Part shown: one piece after another, positions 7,639-16,262 of the stretch | Position numbering within the stretch: position 1 is the stretch's first letter | Layout: every line of letters starts with the position of its first letter | Assembly: GCA_002469915.1 (NCBI GenBank) | Contig: DKOG01000060.1 | Span: forward strand, 1 to 18,334 | Direction of reading: 5' to 3' | Source: Bacteroidetes bacterium UBA7368 | Lineage (GTDB): Bacteria > Bacteroidota > Rhodothermia > Rhodothermales > UBA10348 | DNA: 18,334 nucleotides | Notes under the pieces: model-generated | Told to the model about the DNA's origin: nothing | Databases searched by the model: none | What the model saw: the letters and a program-made list of their open reading frames with translations, nothing else | Program-made: the position numbers and the translations under genes

Positions 7639-10047
7639 CTAGAAAGCGTCTTTCTTTTTACGGAGTAGAAAAGCGCCCTCTTGCAGGCTAGTTACCAGAA
7701 CTGTTCCACTTTCGAAGAAAGGATAGGTGCTCCAGGCTCCACTGAACCCAGGTCCTTCTAGATAGGGTGAGGTGTCAAAAAATCCAGCTTCTACAGGATT
7801 TTCTGGATCTGTGATGTCCAAAACGTGCATGCCGTACCGGTAGTTTGCTTGGTAAGCAAAGCCGTCCTTCAGGTATAGGTTGTGCGCGCTCGCGGGCATG
7901 GTGCCCATAAACTCATTGATTAGGATGGGGTCTTCAAGGTCCGTCAAATCCCAGACTAAGGTCCGAGTCGTTTCCACGCTGCCTCGCACGAGGTCTGCCT
8001 CATCGTCTTGGTAGAAGTACTTATGGTCATCGGTCAACCAACCTTGGTGGATATACCCTGCATTGGGAGACGATGCGGTTGAAATCGTCTGGGGATTCGC
8101 TTTGTCCGTCACGTCCATGATCTCGAAATAAGCACCGTTTGAATTCAGGCACAACTCATTTCCAGTATAGCGCTGGTCCGGTCCGTTGTAGGTGACGCAC
8201 TGAGCATCATGTGTACCGTTCTCTCCACCTTTTGAGCATCCCTTAAATATTGGATTCAGCGGGTCAGCAATATCCATCATATATAAACCTCCGCCACAAG
8301 TCGGGCCATCGACGGTGTAGGCATACCCGGTTACTTCATTGATAATGATATTGTGGGAGCTGGCGATGTCCGTATAGTGGAGGTCGGGTTCAAACAAGGC
8401 CGGAATGTCCGTGACTTCCCTTAAGCGTGAGAGGTCGAAGACCTGCATGCCATGATCACCTGCTCCATCGGCAACGATGAATGCGTGATCCTTGTATGTT
8501 TTGATGTCGCGCCAAAGCTGCGACGGAGGCGTTCCCCAAGGTTTGGGTAGGTCACCAATCAAGACGGGCATGGATGGATTGGTTATATCTATGAAGGACG
8601 TTCCATCGTTTCTGCCAACAAGAGCATATTCGCGCTTGGTTTCAGGGTCGGTCCAGCCCCAATTGTCATTTGTTCGAACGCCCCTTGCATTCTCGGGTGC
8701 GCGTAGAATCGAATTGGGGAGGTAGGCTAAGAGTTCAACCTCATCGCAGGAGAAAGGCCCAATTTTCCCATCAATACATTCCTTTTTTTCACCCAAAATC
8801 GCTCCTAAAGCATCTGGAGGGCCGACGAGCAGTTGACCTTCGGGTGTCTGCTCGGAGTACATGAACACGGCACCTGATTGGTGATGCATACCCGGCGACA
8901 TCACAGCTACAACTCCATCGCGCGCAACGATAGACTGTCCAAATGCGTCCCGCTCAACCGTGTTCTTTAATTCAATTTTTCTAGGACTATCAGTAAGCGA
9001 ACCGTCTGGATGGGTACTGAACACCCAAGTTGAACCGGTCAGGTTTTCGCGTAGAGTTGGCGCGCCGATCCATACTTCAGAGCCAGAGAAGTCAAGTCCA
9101 CTGCCAAAGCGGTCACCTTCCTGACCCTGGTCTAAGGCGATGCTGTCTGTGAGCGTCCAGTTATCCCCGATAGCAGGACGCGTGTAGTGAAAAACAGCTC
9201 CTTGGCTTTCATTCATACCAGGAGCCCCAATCAATAGTTGATTGTCCCCCATGGCAATCTCACTTCCAAAATGAGCAGCAGGGTGAGGCTTAGCATGAAG
9301 ATGAGTGTCTTCGATCCACGTATCGTCTTGGAGTTTGAACCGCGTTACTTGCCCTACATCTTCCAATCCAGATGCTTCATCGTCCCATCGCGGTGCACCT
9401 ATGAGGGCTTGCCCGTTTTCAATATGAATCGTAGCACCAAAGCGGTCCCCATCATTTCCATTGGATAGCGCGAGACTCGAGTGCTCTGTCCACTGCCCAT
9501 CGGCTCCCTTGAAGTATGCAAATACAACGCCCTTTGGCAAGATGACTTCTTCTTCAGTGCGTCGGCTTCGGGCGGGAAGTGCACCCGGTGATCCCACAAA
9601 CAACCAATCACCAGCAGCAGCTAAGGCAATCCCAAAGTCAGTTCCGCAGTATCCGTACTGGTTGCAACCGGGATCAATCCCTAATGTGCCTTTTCCCTCA
9701 ATACTACCTTCGGAGTGCCATCCATTTTCTCCTTTATTGAAAACGTGTACGGGTCCGTTTCGTTGACCAACGAAGACCGTGTTTCCAGTTCGAGCGAGGA
9801 CGGTTCCAAATCCGTCTGCGCGCTCAGCATTCGGAGCAGTCAGGCGTTGAACGAGTTCCCAAACTCCACTTTCTTGTTTATAGACATAGACAGATCCCTC
9901 CCTAAACATCGTGTTGGGTTCTCCCACAAGGAGTTCATTCTGATCTAGAACGACTGCATTTCCGAAAGAACCGGATTGCGCTTCAACTTGGTGAGGAACG
10001 AGGAGAAATAGGATCAGAATCGCAGGCAAAAAGACGCATCTAGACAT
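7639..10047 (-). CDS. Secreted choice-of-anchor B family protein with N-terminal FG-GAP propeller
   Basis: This 802-residue exported protein has a signal peptide at 1-24 (VEAQ/SG). Residues about 27-395 contain seven FG-GAP-like repeats, each beginning Phe-Gly (28, 80, 138, 203, 260, 314, 369) and most followed by a [IV]G-x-P strand. This is a seven-bladed, integrin-alpha-like propeller. Residues about 415-800 match the choice-of-anchor B family: a paired-Cys entry (C423, C434) followed by DEVELLAYLP, then LVIVD-like blades such as MMDIADPLNP, IMDVTDKANP and HVLDITDPENP, and further cysteines (584, 604, 617, 633). Family members usually end in a surface-anchoring domain. This one ends GAFLLRKKKDAF with no T9SS sorting domain or membrane anchor visible, so it may be soluble. 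Its function is unknown; binding or recognition is the usual guess for propellers. It is monocistronic as far as can be seen. Confidence 0.85.
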   Translation of the reverse strand: MSRCVFLPAILILFLLVPHQVEAQSGSFGNAVVLDQNELLVGEPNTMFREGSVYVYKQESGVWELVQRLTAPNAERADGFGTVLARTGNTVFVGQRNGPVHVFNKGENGWHSEGSIEGKGTLGIDPGCNQYGYCGTDFGIALAAAGDWLFVGSPGALPARSRRTEEEVILPKGVVFAYFKGADGQWTEHSSLALSNGNDGDRFGATIHIENGQALIGAPRWDDEASGLEDVGQVTRFKLQDDTWIEDTHLHAKPHPAAHFGSEIAMGDNQLLIGAPGMNESQGAVFHYTRPAIGDNWTLTDSIALDQGQEGDRFGSGLDFSGSEVWIGAPTLRENLTGSTWVFSTHPDGSLTDSPRKIELKNTVERDAFGQSIVARDGVVAVMSPGMHHQSGAVFMYSEQTPEGQLLVGPPDALGAILGEKKECIDGKIGPFSCDEVELLAYLPNSILRAPENARGVRTNDNWGWTDPETKREYALVGRNDGTSFIDITNPSMPVLIGDLPKPWGTPPSQLWRDIKTYKDHAFIVADGAGDHGMQVFDLSRLREVTDIPALFEPDLHYTDIASSHNIIINEVTGYAYTVDGPTCGGGLYMMDIADPLNPIFKGCSKGGENGTHDAQCVTYNGPDQRYTGNELCLNSNGAYFEIMDVTDKANPQTISTASSPNAGYIHQGWLTDDHKYFYQDDEADLVRGSVETTRTLVWDLTDLEDPILINEFMGTMPASAHNLYLKDGFAYQANYRYGMHVLDITDPENPVEAGFFDTSPYLEGPGFSGAWSTYPFFESGTVLVTSLQEGAFLLRKKKDAF
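7641..7659 (+). terminator. Weak terminator-like hairpin after the receptor gene
   Basis: AGAAAG (7641-7646), loop CGT, and CTTTCT (7650-7655) form a six-base stem followed by more T. It lies 14 bp after the receptor stop and inside the last codons of the convergent gene. The stem is AT-rich, so termination would be weak. Confidence 0.35.
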
Positions 10048-10089
10048 GAGGATCGGGGGTTGATTCAGCTCCCAATCTCGATCATATGA

Positions 10090-10425
10090 TTGGATTTAGT
10101 CAAATGGAAATCGAAAAAACACACCTATCACCCTATTACTGGTGGGTTAGTTGTACCTCAAAAACCGATTTTTCAGATGGTAGAGGCCTTGAATACTCTC
10201 GGGATCAAGGAGCTACAGCATATCGATGCGTCTCATCAAGGCTTCTTTGAACGATGCACCAATGGGAATAACCTTCTTGCCGATGGCAATGGACGAATCT
10301 TGAATGTCAGTGATTTTATCAAACCGAACGATAAAGGACCTAATAGGAGGCAATTAACAATTTCAGAATGGTCCAGGTTTGTTCTGAAAGCAGAACATCG
10401 TTCCATCCGTAGGCAGACTGAATAA
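10090..10425 (+). CDS. Doubtful hypothetical ORF between the propeller protein and the TspO-like gene
   Basis: This open frame of 111 codons begins with TTG at 10090 and ends by overlapping the last 86 bp of the opposite-strand TspO-like gene. The product is hydrophilic, with no signal peptide, membrane segment or motif that I recognise. A different frame from ATG 10086 is also open for about 54 codons, which suggests that open frames here are not selected. It starts 42 bp after the divergent start of the propeller gene and has no clear ribosome binding site. I list it because the stretch 10048-10339 holds no other gene, not because I believe it is expressed. Confidence 0.15.
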   Translation: MDLVKWKSKKHTYHPITGGLVVPQKPIFQMVEALNTLGIKELQHIDASHQGFFERCTNGNNLLADGNGRILNVSDFIKPNDKGPNRRQLTISEWSRFVLKAEHRSIRRQTE

Positions 10426-10915
10426 CGCTCACGTTAGCGATGGTCGCTACGCTGATCCAGCCAAAATAAATACTAAATGGCAACGCGATGAGAACATAAT
10501 CGGTGCCTCCTCGAAGTGAAGCATCGCGGCTAATGAGAGTGTTGATCTGAATTAACGTCCAGAGTATAACCAACATGATCCCCATAGACAGGAATAATTG
10601 ATCGTAATGCCAGGCTACAATCCAGCCGGCATTGGCTAAGCAATTCACAAGGAAAGGCGTCTTAATCTTCGATAAGGCATATGGGTCCGAAGCACGCACA
10701 AACCATTGTCGGACAATGAATGCCGTCAGTCCGAGATAGATGATTCCCCAAATGGCAAACGTAAAGCCTGCCGGTGTAAACAAGGACTCATATCTATCTG
10801 ATATTTCACCGGTTGTTTGGCCTCCTAACGGAAGGGCATTCGCCAAGAAATTGAAGAGGATAGCCACGAAGAATGCGACAGTGCTCCCCAGACGGTCTTG
10901 AAGACTTCTAGCCAT
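10340..10915 (-). CDS. TspO/MBR-like (tryptophan-rich sensory type) membrane protein, short at the C-terminus
   Basis: This 191-residue integral membrane protein has hydrophobic segments at about 12-30, 51-70, 86-104, 109-126 and 140-163, and the beginning of a sixth at 180-189. The pattern FTPAGFTFAIWGIIYLGL (45-62) is characteristic of the tryptophan-rich sensory/TspO-MBR-related family of Bacteroidota and Actinobacteria. As I recall, members usually run to about 240-270 residues with one or two more helices. Here the frame stops inside what should be the sixth helix (LLIASY). One alternative frame just after GCC reads a hydrophobic stretch of about 14 codons, so a frameshift is possible but unproven. 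The gene follows sdhB by 59 bp in the same direction and may be a distal member of that operon. Its role is unknown; porphyrin or sterol binding is known only for true TspO. Confidence 0.65.
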   Translation of the reverse strand: MARSLQDRLGSTVAFFVAILFNFLANALPLGGQTTGEISDRYESLFTPAGFTFAIWGIIYLGLTAFIVRQWFVRASDPYALSKIKTPFLVNCLANAGWIVAWHYDQLFLSMGIMLVILWTLIQINTLISRDASLRGGTDYVLIALPFSIYFGWISVATIANVSVIQSAYGWNDVLLSEQTWTILKLLIASY

Positions 10916-10974
10916 AACGGTGGACGATGTTCAATGCCGTTGCTACATGCACCAGGGTTATCGTTCAGGACGAT

Positions 10975-11727
10975 TTATCCCAGCATAGCTTTCATGTACT
11001 CGCGTCGCATCATCGCGATAGACGAAATAGAGATACCTTTTGGGCAAACGGCTTCACATTCAGCATGATTGGAACAGTCCCCAAATCCTTCGGCCTCCAT
11101 CTGATCTACCATAGTCATGACGCGTGTTTTTCTCTCGGGTGCCCCCTGAGGGAGTAAGGCAAACTGCGAGATTTTGGCAGCGGTAAATAAGGATGCTGAA
11201 GCATTTGGACAGGCGGCTACGCAGGCGCCGCAACCGATGCACGATGCATAATCCATAGCCAAGTCAGCATTCTGCTTTGGTATCGGCAGTGAGTTGGCAT
11301 CTTGGGCTGCCCCTGCGTTAACAGAAACGTATCCGCCAGCGCCTACAATGCGATCAAAAGCGGAACGATCGACAACAAGATCTTTGACGATTGGAAAGGC
11401 CTCTGCACGCCACGGCTCGATCACAATCGTGTCACCGTCGCGGTAATGACGCATATGGAGCTGACAGCAGGCTGTGCGTTTCTGCGGACCGTGCGCAACG
11501 CCGTCCACGACGACGCCACACATACCACAGATTCCCTCGCGGCAGTCGTTGTCAAACTCGATAGGTGCTATACCGTCTTTGATCAACTGTTCGTTGAGTA
11601 CGTCTAGTAACTCAAGGAAGGACATGTGAGGGTTGGCTTCAGGGACGGTGTAGGTCTCAAATTGACCTTTAGATTTTGGTCCCGCCTGGCGCCAGACTTT
11701 CAATTTGATATTCATGCTTTGTGACAT
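10975..11727 (-). CDS. sdhB: Succinate dehydrogenase/fumarate reductase iron-sulfur subunit
   Basis: This 250-residue protein passes electrons from the FAD subunit to quinone through three Fe-S clusters. The [2Fe-2S] ligands are Cys62, Cys67 and Cys70 in CREGICGMC, plus Cys87 or Cys88. The C-terminal half has [12 protein letters not shown] (Cys163, 166, 169, 173) and [12 protein letters not shown] (Cys218, 224, 228), which together hold the [4Fe-4S] and [3Fe-4S] clusters in the order normal for the family. The third cluster has its normal ligands, as in a succinate dehydrogenase. Length is typical for the Bacteroidota SdhB. It starts 23 bp after the sdhA stop and is the third gene of sdhCAB. 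Fumarate reductase has the same architecture, but the neighbouring citrate synthase favours an oxidative TCA-cycle role. Confidence 0.96.
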   Translation of the reverse strand: MSQSMNIKLKVWRQAGPKSKGQFETYTVPEANPHMSFLELLDVLNEQLIKDGIAPIEFDNDCREGICGMCGVVVDGVAHGPQKRTACCQLHMRHYRDGDTIVIEPWRAEAFPIVKDLVVDRSAFDRIVGAGGYVSVNAGAAQDANSLPIPKQNADLAMDYASCIGCGACVAACPNASASLFTAAKISQFALLPQGAPERKTRVMTMVDQMEAEGFGDCSNHAECEAVCPKGISISSIAMMRREYMKAMLG

Positions 11728-11750
11728 AATCAGAATGGTTTGGCGCTCGC

Positions 11751-13664
11751 CTATTTGTAACTACGAGTAGTGAGTTCAACGTTTTCGTAGACCAGATCTT
11801 CCTTGTTAAGCTCATGGCCACTCTCAGTGAATTGCCAGGCAGATACAAAAGTGAAGTCGTCATCGTTACGTTTGGCTTCGCCTTCTTCGCTTTGATGTTC
11901 TTCACGGAAATGTCCGCCACAGGATTCCTCACGGGTGAGTGCATCCCGAGCCATGAGTTCGCCTAGCTCAAGGAAATCAGCTACACGACCTGCGAATTCC
12001 AGGTCCTTGTTCAGATGAGAGTTCTCGCCCGAAACTTTAACATTCTGCCAGAAGTCTTCCCGCAGTGCTGCTATTTCGGAAATCGCCTTTTGCAAACCCT
12101 CCGCCGTACGCGACATGCCCACGTAGTTCCACATAATCTTACCCAGTTCACGATGGAACTCGGAGACTGTTTTGGTACCCTTGATGGAGAGTAATTTATT
12201 GAGGCGATCGGTTGCTTCTGCTTCGGCCTCAACGAATGCAATGTGATCTGTATCGGCAGCGTCTAATTTGTTGCTGGCGATATAATTTCCTAGCGTGTAG
12301 GGAGCAACGAAATACCCGTCTGCCAATCCTTGCATTAGAGCCGAGGCACCGAGTCGGTTAGCTCCGTGATCCGAGAAGTTTGCCTCTCCTAACACGAATA
12401 ATCCTGGAACCGTGCTTTGAAGTTCGTAATCAACCCATAATCCGCCCATTGTGTAGTGGACAGCCGGGTAGATGCGCATCGGCATTTCGTACGGATTTTC
12501 TCCCGTAATACGTTCGTACATCTCGAAAAGGTTGCCATATCGGGCTTCTATGACGTCACGACCTAGGCGTTGAATAGACTCTTCGAAGTCTAGATAGACG
12601 GCAAGCTTTGTTTCGCCGACGCCCCTTCCGTCGTCGCATGCCAGTTTGGCATTTCTGGAGGCCACATCACGAGGAACGAGATTTCCAAAGCTTGGATATC
12701 GGCGTTCTAGATAGTAGTCCCGTTCGTCTTCTGGAATATCCTTTGGATTACGATCGTCGCCCACTTTTTTCGGTACCCAAACGCGGCCGTCGTTTCTGAG
12801 ACTTTCAGACATCAGGGTTAGTTTGGACTGGTAGTCCCCTGACATCGGTATGCACGTGGGATGAATCTGTGTAAAGCAAGGATTTGCGAAATACGCCCCT
12901 TTCTTATGACAGCGCCACGCCGCCGTTGCGTTCGAGTTAATAGCATTGGTTGAGAGGTAGTACACATTGCCGTAGCCTCCTGTACACAGGAGAACCGCGT
13001 CTGCGATGTGGCGCTCGATTTCTCCCGTTACCAGATTGCGGGTAATAATTCCTCTCGCTCGGCCATCAATTTTGACGAGTTCGAGCATCTCCTGCCGAGG
13101 AAACATGTCGACGTTTCCTTTGGCAATCTGTCGACTCAGGGAGGAATAGGCGCCCAACAGAAGCTGCTGTCCCGTCTGGCCTCGAGCGTAAAAGGTCCGA
13201 GAGACCTGAGCTCCTCCAAAAGAGCGATTATCCAGGAGCCCGCCATATTCACGTGCAAAAGGAACCCCCTGAGCAACGCATTGATCGATAATATTATTGG
13301 CTATTTGCGCCAAGCGATGCACATTTGCCTCGCGAGACCGATAGTCCCCGCCTTTTACCGTGTCGTAGAACAGTCTCCAAACGGTGTCCCCATCATTCGG
13401 ATAATTTTTTGCTGCATTAATACCGCCCTGCGCTGCAATCGAGTGAGCGCGTCTGGGAGAATCCGAAATACAGAAGCTTTTGACGTGGTAACCCAACTCA
13501 GCTAATGTAGACGCTGCTGAGCCTCCGGCCAGACCCGTACCAACAACGATAACAGAGTGCTTCCGCTTATTGGCTGGATTAACCAGTTTAATTTTATTTT
13601 TATAGTTGTCCCACTTTTCTTGTAGCGGGCCTTCGGGAATTTTTGAGTCGAGAACCGTTGACAT
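11751..13664 (-). CDS. sdhA: Succinate dehydrogenase/fumarate reductase flavoprotein subunit
   Basis: This 637-residue catalytic subunit oxidises succinate to fumarate at a covalently bound FAD. The dinucleotide-binding motif [14 protein letters not shown] is at 38-51. The flavinylation site is [10 protein letters not shown], with His74 as the FAD-linked residue. The substrate site includes PRDVASR with Arg332, and [11 protein letters not shown] with His403. [18 protein letters not shown] (426-443) is the conserved FAD/active-site segment. The C-terminal helical domain, about 485-600, is intact. Everything needed for catalysis is visible. It lies 30 bp after sdhC and 23 bp before sdhB. The sequence is of the long, Bacteroidota/epsilon-type (class B complex) form. 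Confidence 0.97.
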   Translation of the reverse strand: MSTVLDSKIPEGPLQEKWDNYKNKIKLVNPANKRKHSVIVVGTGLAGGSAASTLAELGYHVKSFCISDSPRRAHSIAAQGGINAAKNYPNDGDTVWRLFYDTVKGGDYRSREANVHRLAQIANNIIDQCVAQGVPFAREYGGLLDNRSFGGAQVSRTFYARGQTGQQLLLGAYSSLSRQIAKGNVDMFPRQEMLELVKIDGRARGIITRNLVTGEIERHIADAVLLCTGGYGNVYYLSTNAINSNATAAWRCHKKGAYFANPCFTQIHPTCIPMSGDYQSKLTLMSESLRNDGRVWVPKKVGDDRNPKDIPEDERDYYLERRYPSFGNLVPRDVASRNAKLACDDGRGVGETKLAVYLDFEESIQRLGRDVIEARYGNLFEMYERITGENPYEMPMRIYPAVHYTMGGLWVDYELQSTVPGLFVLGEANFSDHGANRLGASALMQGLADGYFVAPYTLGNYIASNKLDAADTDHIAFVEAEAEATDRLNKLLSIKGTKTVSEFHRELGKIMWNYVGMSRTAEGLQKAISEIAALREDFWQNVKVSGENSHLNKDLEFAGRVADFLELGELMARDALTREESCGGHFREEHQSEEGEAKRNDDDFTFVSAWQFTESGHELNKEDLVYENVELTTRSYK

Positions 13665-13694
13665 AATTCGAAGGGTTAAAACTACCCGGGTGGG

Positions 13695-14393
13695 CTAAAG
13701 AAGGTTGAAATAGATGGCCATGGGCAGTGCGATGAAGCCAAGTCCGATTAAAACGCCAATCAAAGATCCAATCGTGTACACAGCAGGGGTCAGCGAAGGA
13801 CGCATAGCGCCCAAAGACTGTAGCGCGCTCCAGATACCGTGCCTGAGGTGAATGACCAGCAAAAGCATTACAGCCGTGTAACCAAAGGCGTACAGAGGAG
13901 TGGAGAACTTTTCCTCCACCAGCTTGGCTAAATCTCGCATTTCGACCCCGTCTATGGAGGTCATGTAGGCTGCGTCAGCATTTCCTGGGCCGCCGGGGCC
14001 AAATTTGAACGAAGCAATGTGAAGCACAAGGAAGACGGCCATGACAACGCCGGTAATAATCATACTCCGAGAGCTAGATGTCTGCCGACTCATCCCTCCC
14101 GCTGACTTGTACGTGTCGTACGCTACCGGGCGAGCTCTCCGTTTGCCGATCGCGATTTGGATGCCGTTGACGATATGGAATACAAAAAACGCAACGAGTC
14201 CAAACTCGAATAGGTAGAGGACTGGGCCGAGGCTCATAAGAAAGTGAGCATATTCATTATATGCTTCGCTTCCTGAAAACATAGCCAAATTGCCGACCAT
14301 GTGAACAATCACAAATCCGGTCAAGAGAAGACCCGTAATTCCTGTGATTAGCTTCTTGCCGACGGGCGAGCGGAGTGGATTTCTAGAAGTCAT
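13695..14393 (-). CDS. sdhC: Succinate dehydrogenase cytochrome b subunit, class B (fused diheme)
   Basis: This 232-residue membrane anchor carries two hemes and the menaquinone site. There are five hydrophobic segments, at about 16-38, 55-81, 110-128, 168-186 and 205-230. Histidines suited to bis-His heme ligation fall in them: His31 (IVHMVGN), His73 (FFVFHIVNG), His125 (LVLHIAS) and His182/His185 (LVIHLRHGIW). A single five-helix subunit with no SdhD is the class B layout of Bacteroidota and of Wolinella or Bacillus complexes, which work with menaquinone. It is the first gene of sdhCAB. The operon promoter should lie in 14394-14564, but I see no strong match to a known consensus there. Confidence 0.94.
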   Translation of the reverse strand: MTSRNPLRSPVGKKLITGITGLLLTGFVIVHMVGNLAMFSGSEAYNEYAHFLMSLGPVLYLFEFGLVAFFVFHIVNGIQIAIGKRRARPVAYDTYKSAGGMSRQTSSSRSMIITGVVMAVFLVLHIASFKFGPGGPGNADAAYMTSIDGVEMRDLAKLVEEKFSTPLYAFGYTAVMLLLVIHLRHGIWSALQSLGAMRPSLTPAVYTIGSLIGVLIGLGFIALPMAIYFNLL

Positions 14394-14564
14394 AAAAGCG
14401 TCTCACACCGGAGAGTTTTCTAAAAGAAAGAGGGAAAAACCCTTTTGCGACCATAAGGTACTAATGAAGTGGCTTGAAGACTTGAATCAAATGCACATTC
14501 CGTAATATTTGATACAAGCGGAGCACTCAGTAGACAAACGGCTTGATAACGATGAGTACGCGTG

Positions 14565-15698
14565 TCAGCTGCTTGTAGACCGATCGGCAGGACCAGCGTA
14601 TGCGGCGCGGGGCCGAATCAAACGATTTTCCTTCCATTGTTCGAGAAGGTGCGCTGTCCAGCCTGTGATCCTTGCCATTGCAAAAATCGGCGTGAAGAGG
14701 TCCATGGGGATTCCCAACGTGCCGTATACGGAAGCTGAAAAGAAGTCCACATTGGGATAAAGTCCTTTTTCCTTTTCGACCACTTCTTTGATTTGAAGGC
14801 TCATGTCGTACCACTTTCTAGATCCGTCAGAGGCTGACATTTGGTCCATCATCTCCTTTAAAATCGTGGCACGCGGATCAATCGTTTTATAGACACGATG
14901 GCCAAAACCCATAATGCGTTCCTTACGGGCTAACTTTTCCTTCACCCATTGCCGGGGGTCGGCACCACTTCGATCTATTTTAAAAAGCATCTCCATCACG
15001 GCAATATTGGCCCCACCATGCAAAGGGCCTTTTAGCGCTCCGATGGCTCCCGAAATGGCAGAATACATGTCCGTCAACGTTGCACCGATCACTCTCCCAG
15101 CAAATGTTGATGCATTTAAGCCATGTTCAGCATGTAGAACGAGACAAGCGTCGAATGCCTTTTCTGCTGCCTCAGAGGGTTCTTTTCCGTGTAGCATGTA
15201 CAAGAAATTGGCAGCGGTAGATCGGTCTCGAAGAGGGTGCTGCGGGTCCAGTCCATTTCGCACGCGATCAAAATGGGCGAGTATCGTGGGAATTCGCGCA
15301 GTAAGGCGAACGGATTTTCTGTAATTCGCGGCCGGAGCGGCATCATCGGCTTCACCGTCGAATAGCGCGAGAGCGGATACAGCCGTTCGAAGAACCGCCA
15401 TTGGATTGGCATCCTCAGGCGTCATTGCTAGAACATCTTTCACCATCGGAGGCAAAGTGCGCTCCGTATCTAACGACCTTTTCAGGTGTTCTAATTGATG
15501 GGACTCGGGTAAAGCACCATTCCAGAGGAGGTAGGCTACCTCCTCAAAACTCGTGTTTCGGGCTAGGTCTCTGATGTCGTAGCCGCTGTACACCAAGCGT
15601 CCTATCGTTCCGTCAATATCGCATATGGCAGTGTCTAGGGCGATGACTCCTTCAAGGCCACGAGAAGGGGTAGCTGACTTGTTCTGTGATTTACTCAT
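14565..15698 (-). CDS. gltA: Citrate synthase (short, bacterial type)
   Basis: This 377-residue enzyme condenses acetyl-CoA with oxaloacetate, the entry step of the TCA cycle. The oxaloacetate-binding His192 is in HAEHGLNAST, the catalytic His227 in GPLHGGAN, His267 with GHRVYK, and the catalytic Asp318 in NVDFFSASVY. CoA and oxaloacetate arginines are present in DPRA (Arg276) and near 343 and 363. Its length fits the short dimeric form found in Gram-positives, archaea and many Bacteroidota, rather than the longer NADH-sensitive enzyme. 2-Methylcitrate synthase is closely related and cannot be fully excluded, but the neighbouring sdh operon supports citrate synthase. The ATG at 15698 is preceded by 564 bp of divergent spacer. 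The stop is 171 bp before sdhC, so the genes may be cotranscribed or separate. Confidence 0.93.
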   Translation of the reverse strand: MSKSQNKSATPSRGLEGVIALDTAICDIDGTIGRLVYSGYDIRDLARNTSFEEVAYLLWNGALPESHQLEHLKRSLDTERTLPPMVKDVLAMTPEDANPMAVLRTAVSALALFDGEADDAAPAANYRKSVRLTARIPTILAHFDRVRNGLDPQHPLRDRSTAANFLYMLHGKEPSEAAEKAFDACLVLHAEHGLNASTFAGRVIGATLTDMYSAISGAIGALKGPLHGGANIAVMEMLFKIDRSGADPRQWVKEKLARKERIMGFGHRVYKTIDPRATILKEMMDQMSASDGSRKWYDMSLQIKEVVEKEKGLYPNVDFFSASVYGTLGIPMDLFTPIFAMARITGWTAHLLEQWKENRLIRPRAAYAGPADRSTSS

Positions 15699-16262
15699 GG
15701 ACCCAACATAAAAAACAGATTAGAATGAAGACACCTAGTTGGGAGACAATAGGAACCATCCGGTCACCTTATACCTCACCGGGGATCATTTTCCCCTCTC
15801 GAGAGAATAACGGCAGTGACTATAGAATTTAAATCAAGGATCAACCTTGATTTAAACCGCATGCCCGTTCGCTCTGTCGTTTCAGCGACGTCAAGTCTAA
15901 GCTTTGATGTTATCACCCTTGTCAATTTTTGTATCCAAACTCACGGCCATGATCGTGACGTGGATGATTGACATGCAAGGAATCGCCAGATTTACAAGCC
16001 GAATGGAACCCCAGATGCAAATTGAATCGTCCGGATTCGGAATTCAAAATGCATCGACCTTCCTATCACAGTTTATCCAGTATTGCAGAACGACCTTCAT
16101 CAAAGGCGTGCCACTGGAAGGAAATCAAGAAATTCCGTTACGGATTGGTCAGACTATTTTCGGCCAACAAGTCCATCTAACTGGGACATTTCACGCTCTA
16201 AGAATTCATTCCTTCCGCCATCGGTACATGATGGAAAAACCGTTTCTGCCCGACAATCGTTT
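15699..16262. other. Divergent spacer between citrate synthase and ribonuclease genes
   Basis: These 564 bp hold no gene that I can support. The half nearest citrate synthase contains several small inverted repeats: CCGGT/ACCGG (15760-15764 and 15778-15782), GGGGA/TCCCC (15781-15785 and 15792-15796), the palindrome CTCTCGAGAG (15796-15805), and a strong 12-bp stem at 15828-15856. The other half, about 400 bp, is open in one plus frame from 15904, but that frame runs on into the ribonuclease gene and matches nothing I know. No tRNA, tmRNA, RNase P or SRP RNA signature was found. A long ribonuclease leader is one possibility. Confidence 0.6.
15828..15856. repeat. Perfect 12-bp inverted repeat with 5-base loop
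   Basis: TTTAAATCAAGG (15828-15839) and CCTTGATTTAAA (15845-15856) pair without mismatch across the loop ATCAA. There is no following T run, so a simple terminator is unlikely. It lies 130 bp upstream of the citrate synthase start and 406 bp upstream of the ribonuclease start. An operator for a dimeric regulator or an RNA structure in a leader would both fit. Confidence 0.8.

Noticed and set aside
10086..10250. Alternative plus-strand frame from ATG 10086 with Trp/Tyr-rich start
   Set aside because: It is only about 54 codons, overlaps the other doubtful frame, and shows no motif, so nothing supports it as a gene.
13008..13505. Plus-strand open frame of 165 codons
   Set aside because: It lies wholly antisense inside sdhA, whose catalytic motifs are intact. 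It has no start signal or motif of its own.
14427..14446. Hairpin GGG-AAAAA-CCC with flanking A and T runs as a terminator after citrate synthase
   Set aside because: Only three GC pairs plus a few AT or GT pairs form, and it lies within 55 bp of the sdhC start. It is too weak and badly placed to call.
14914..15324. Plus-strand open frame of 136 codons
   Set aside because: It is antisense inside citrate synthase and spans its conserved active-site region, so it is a shadow frame.
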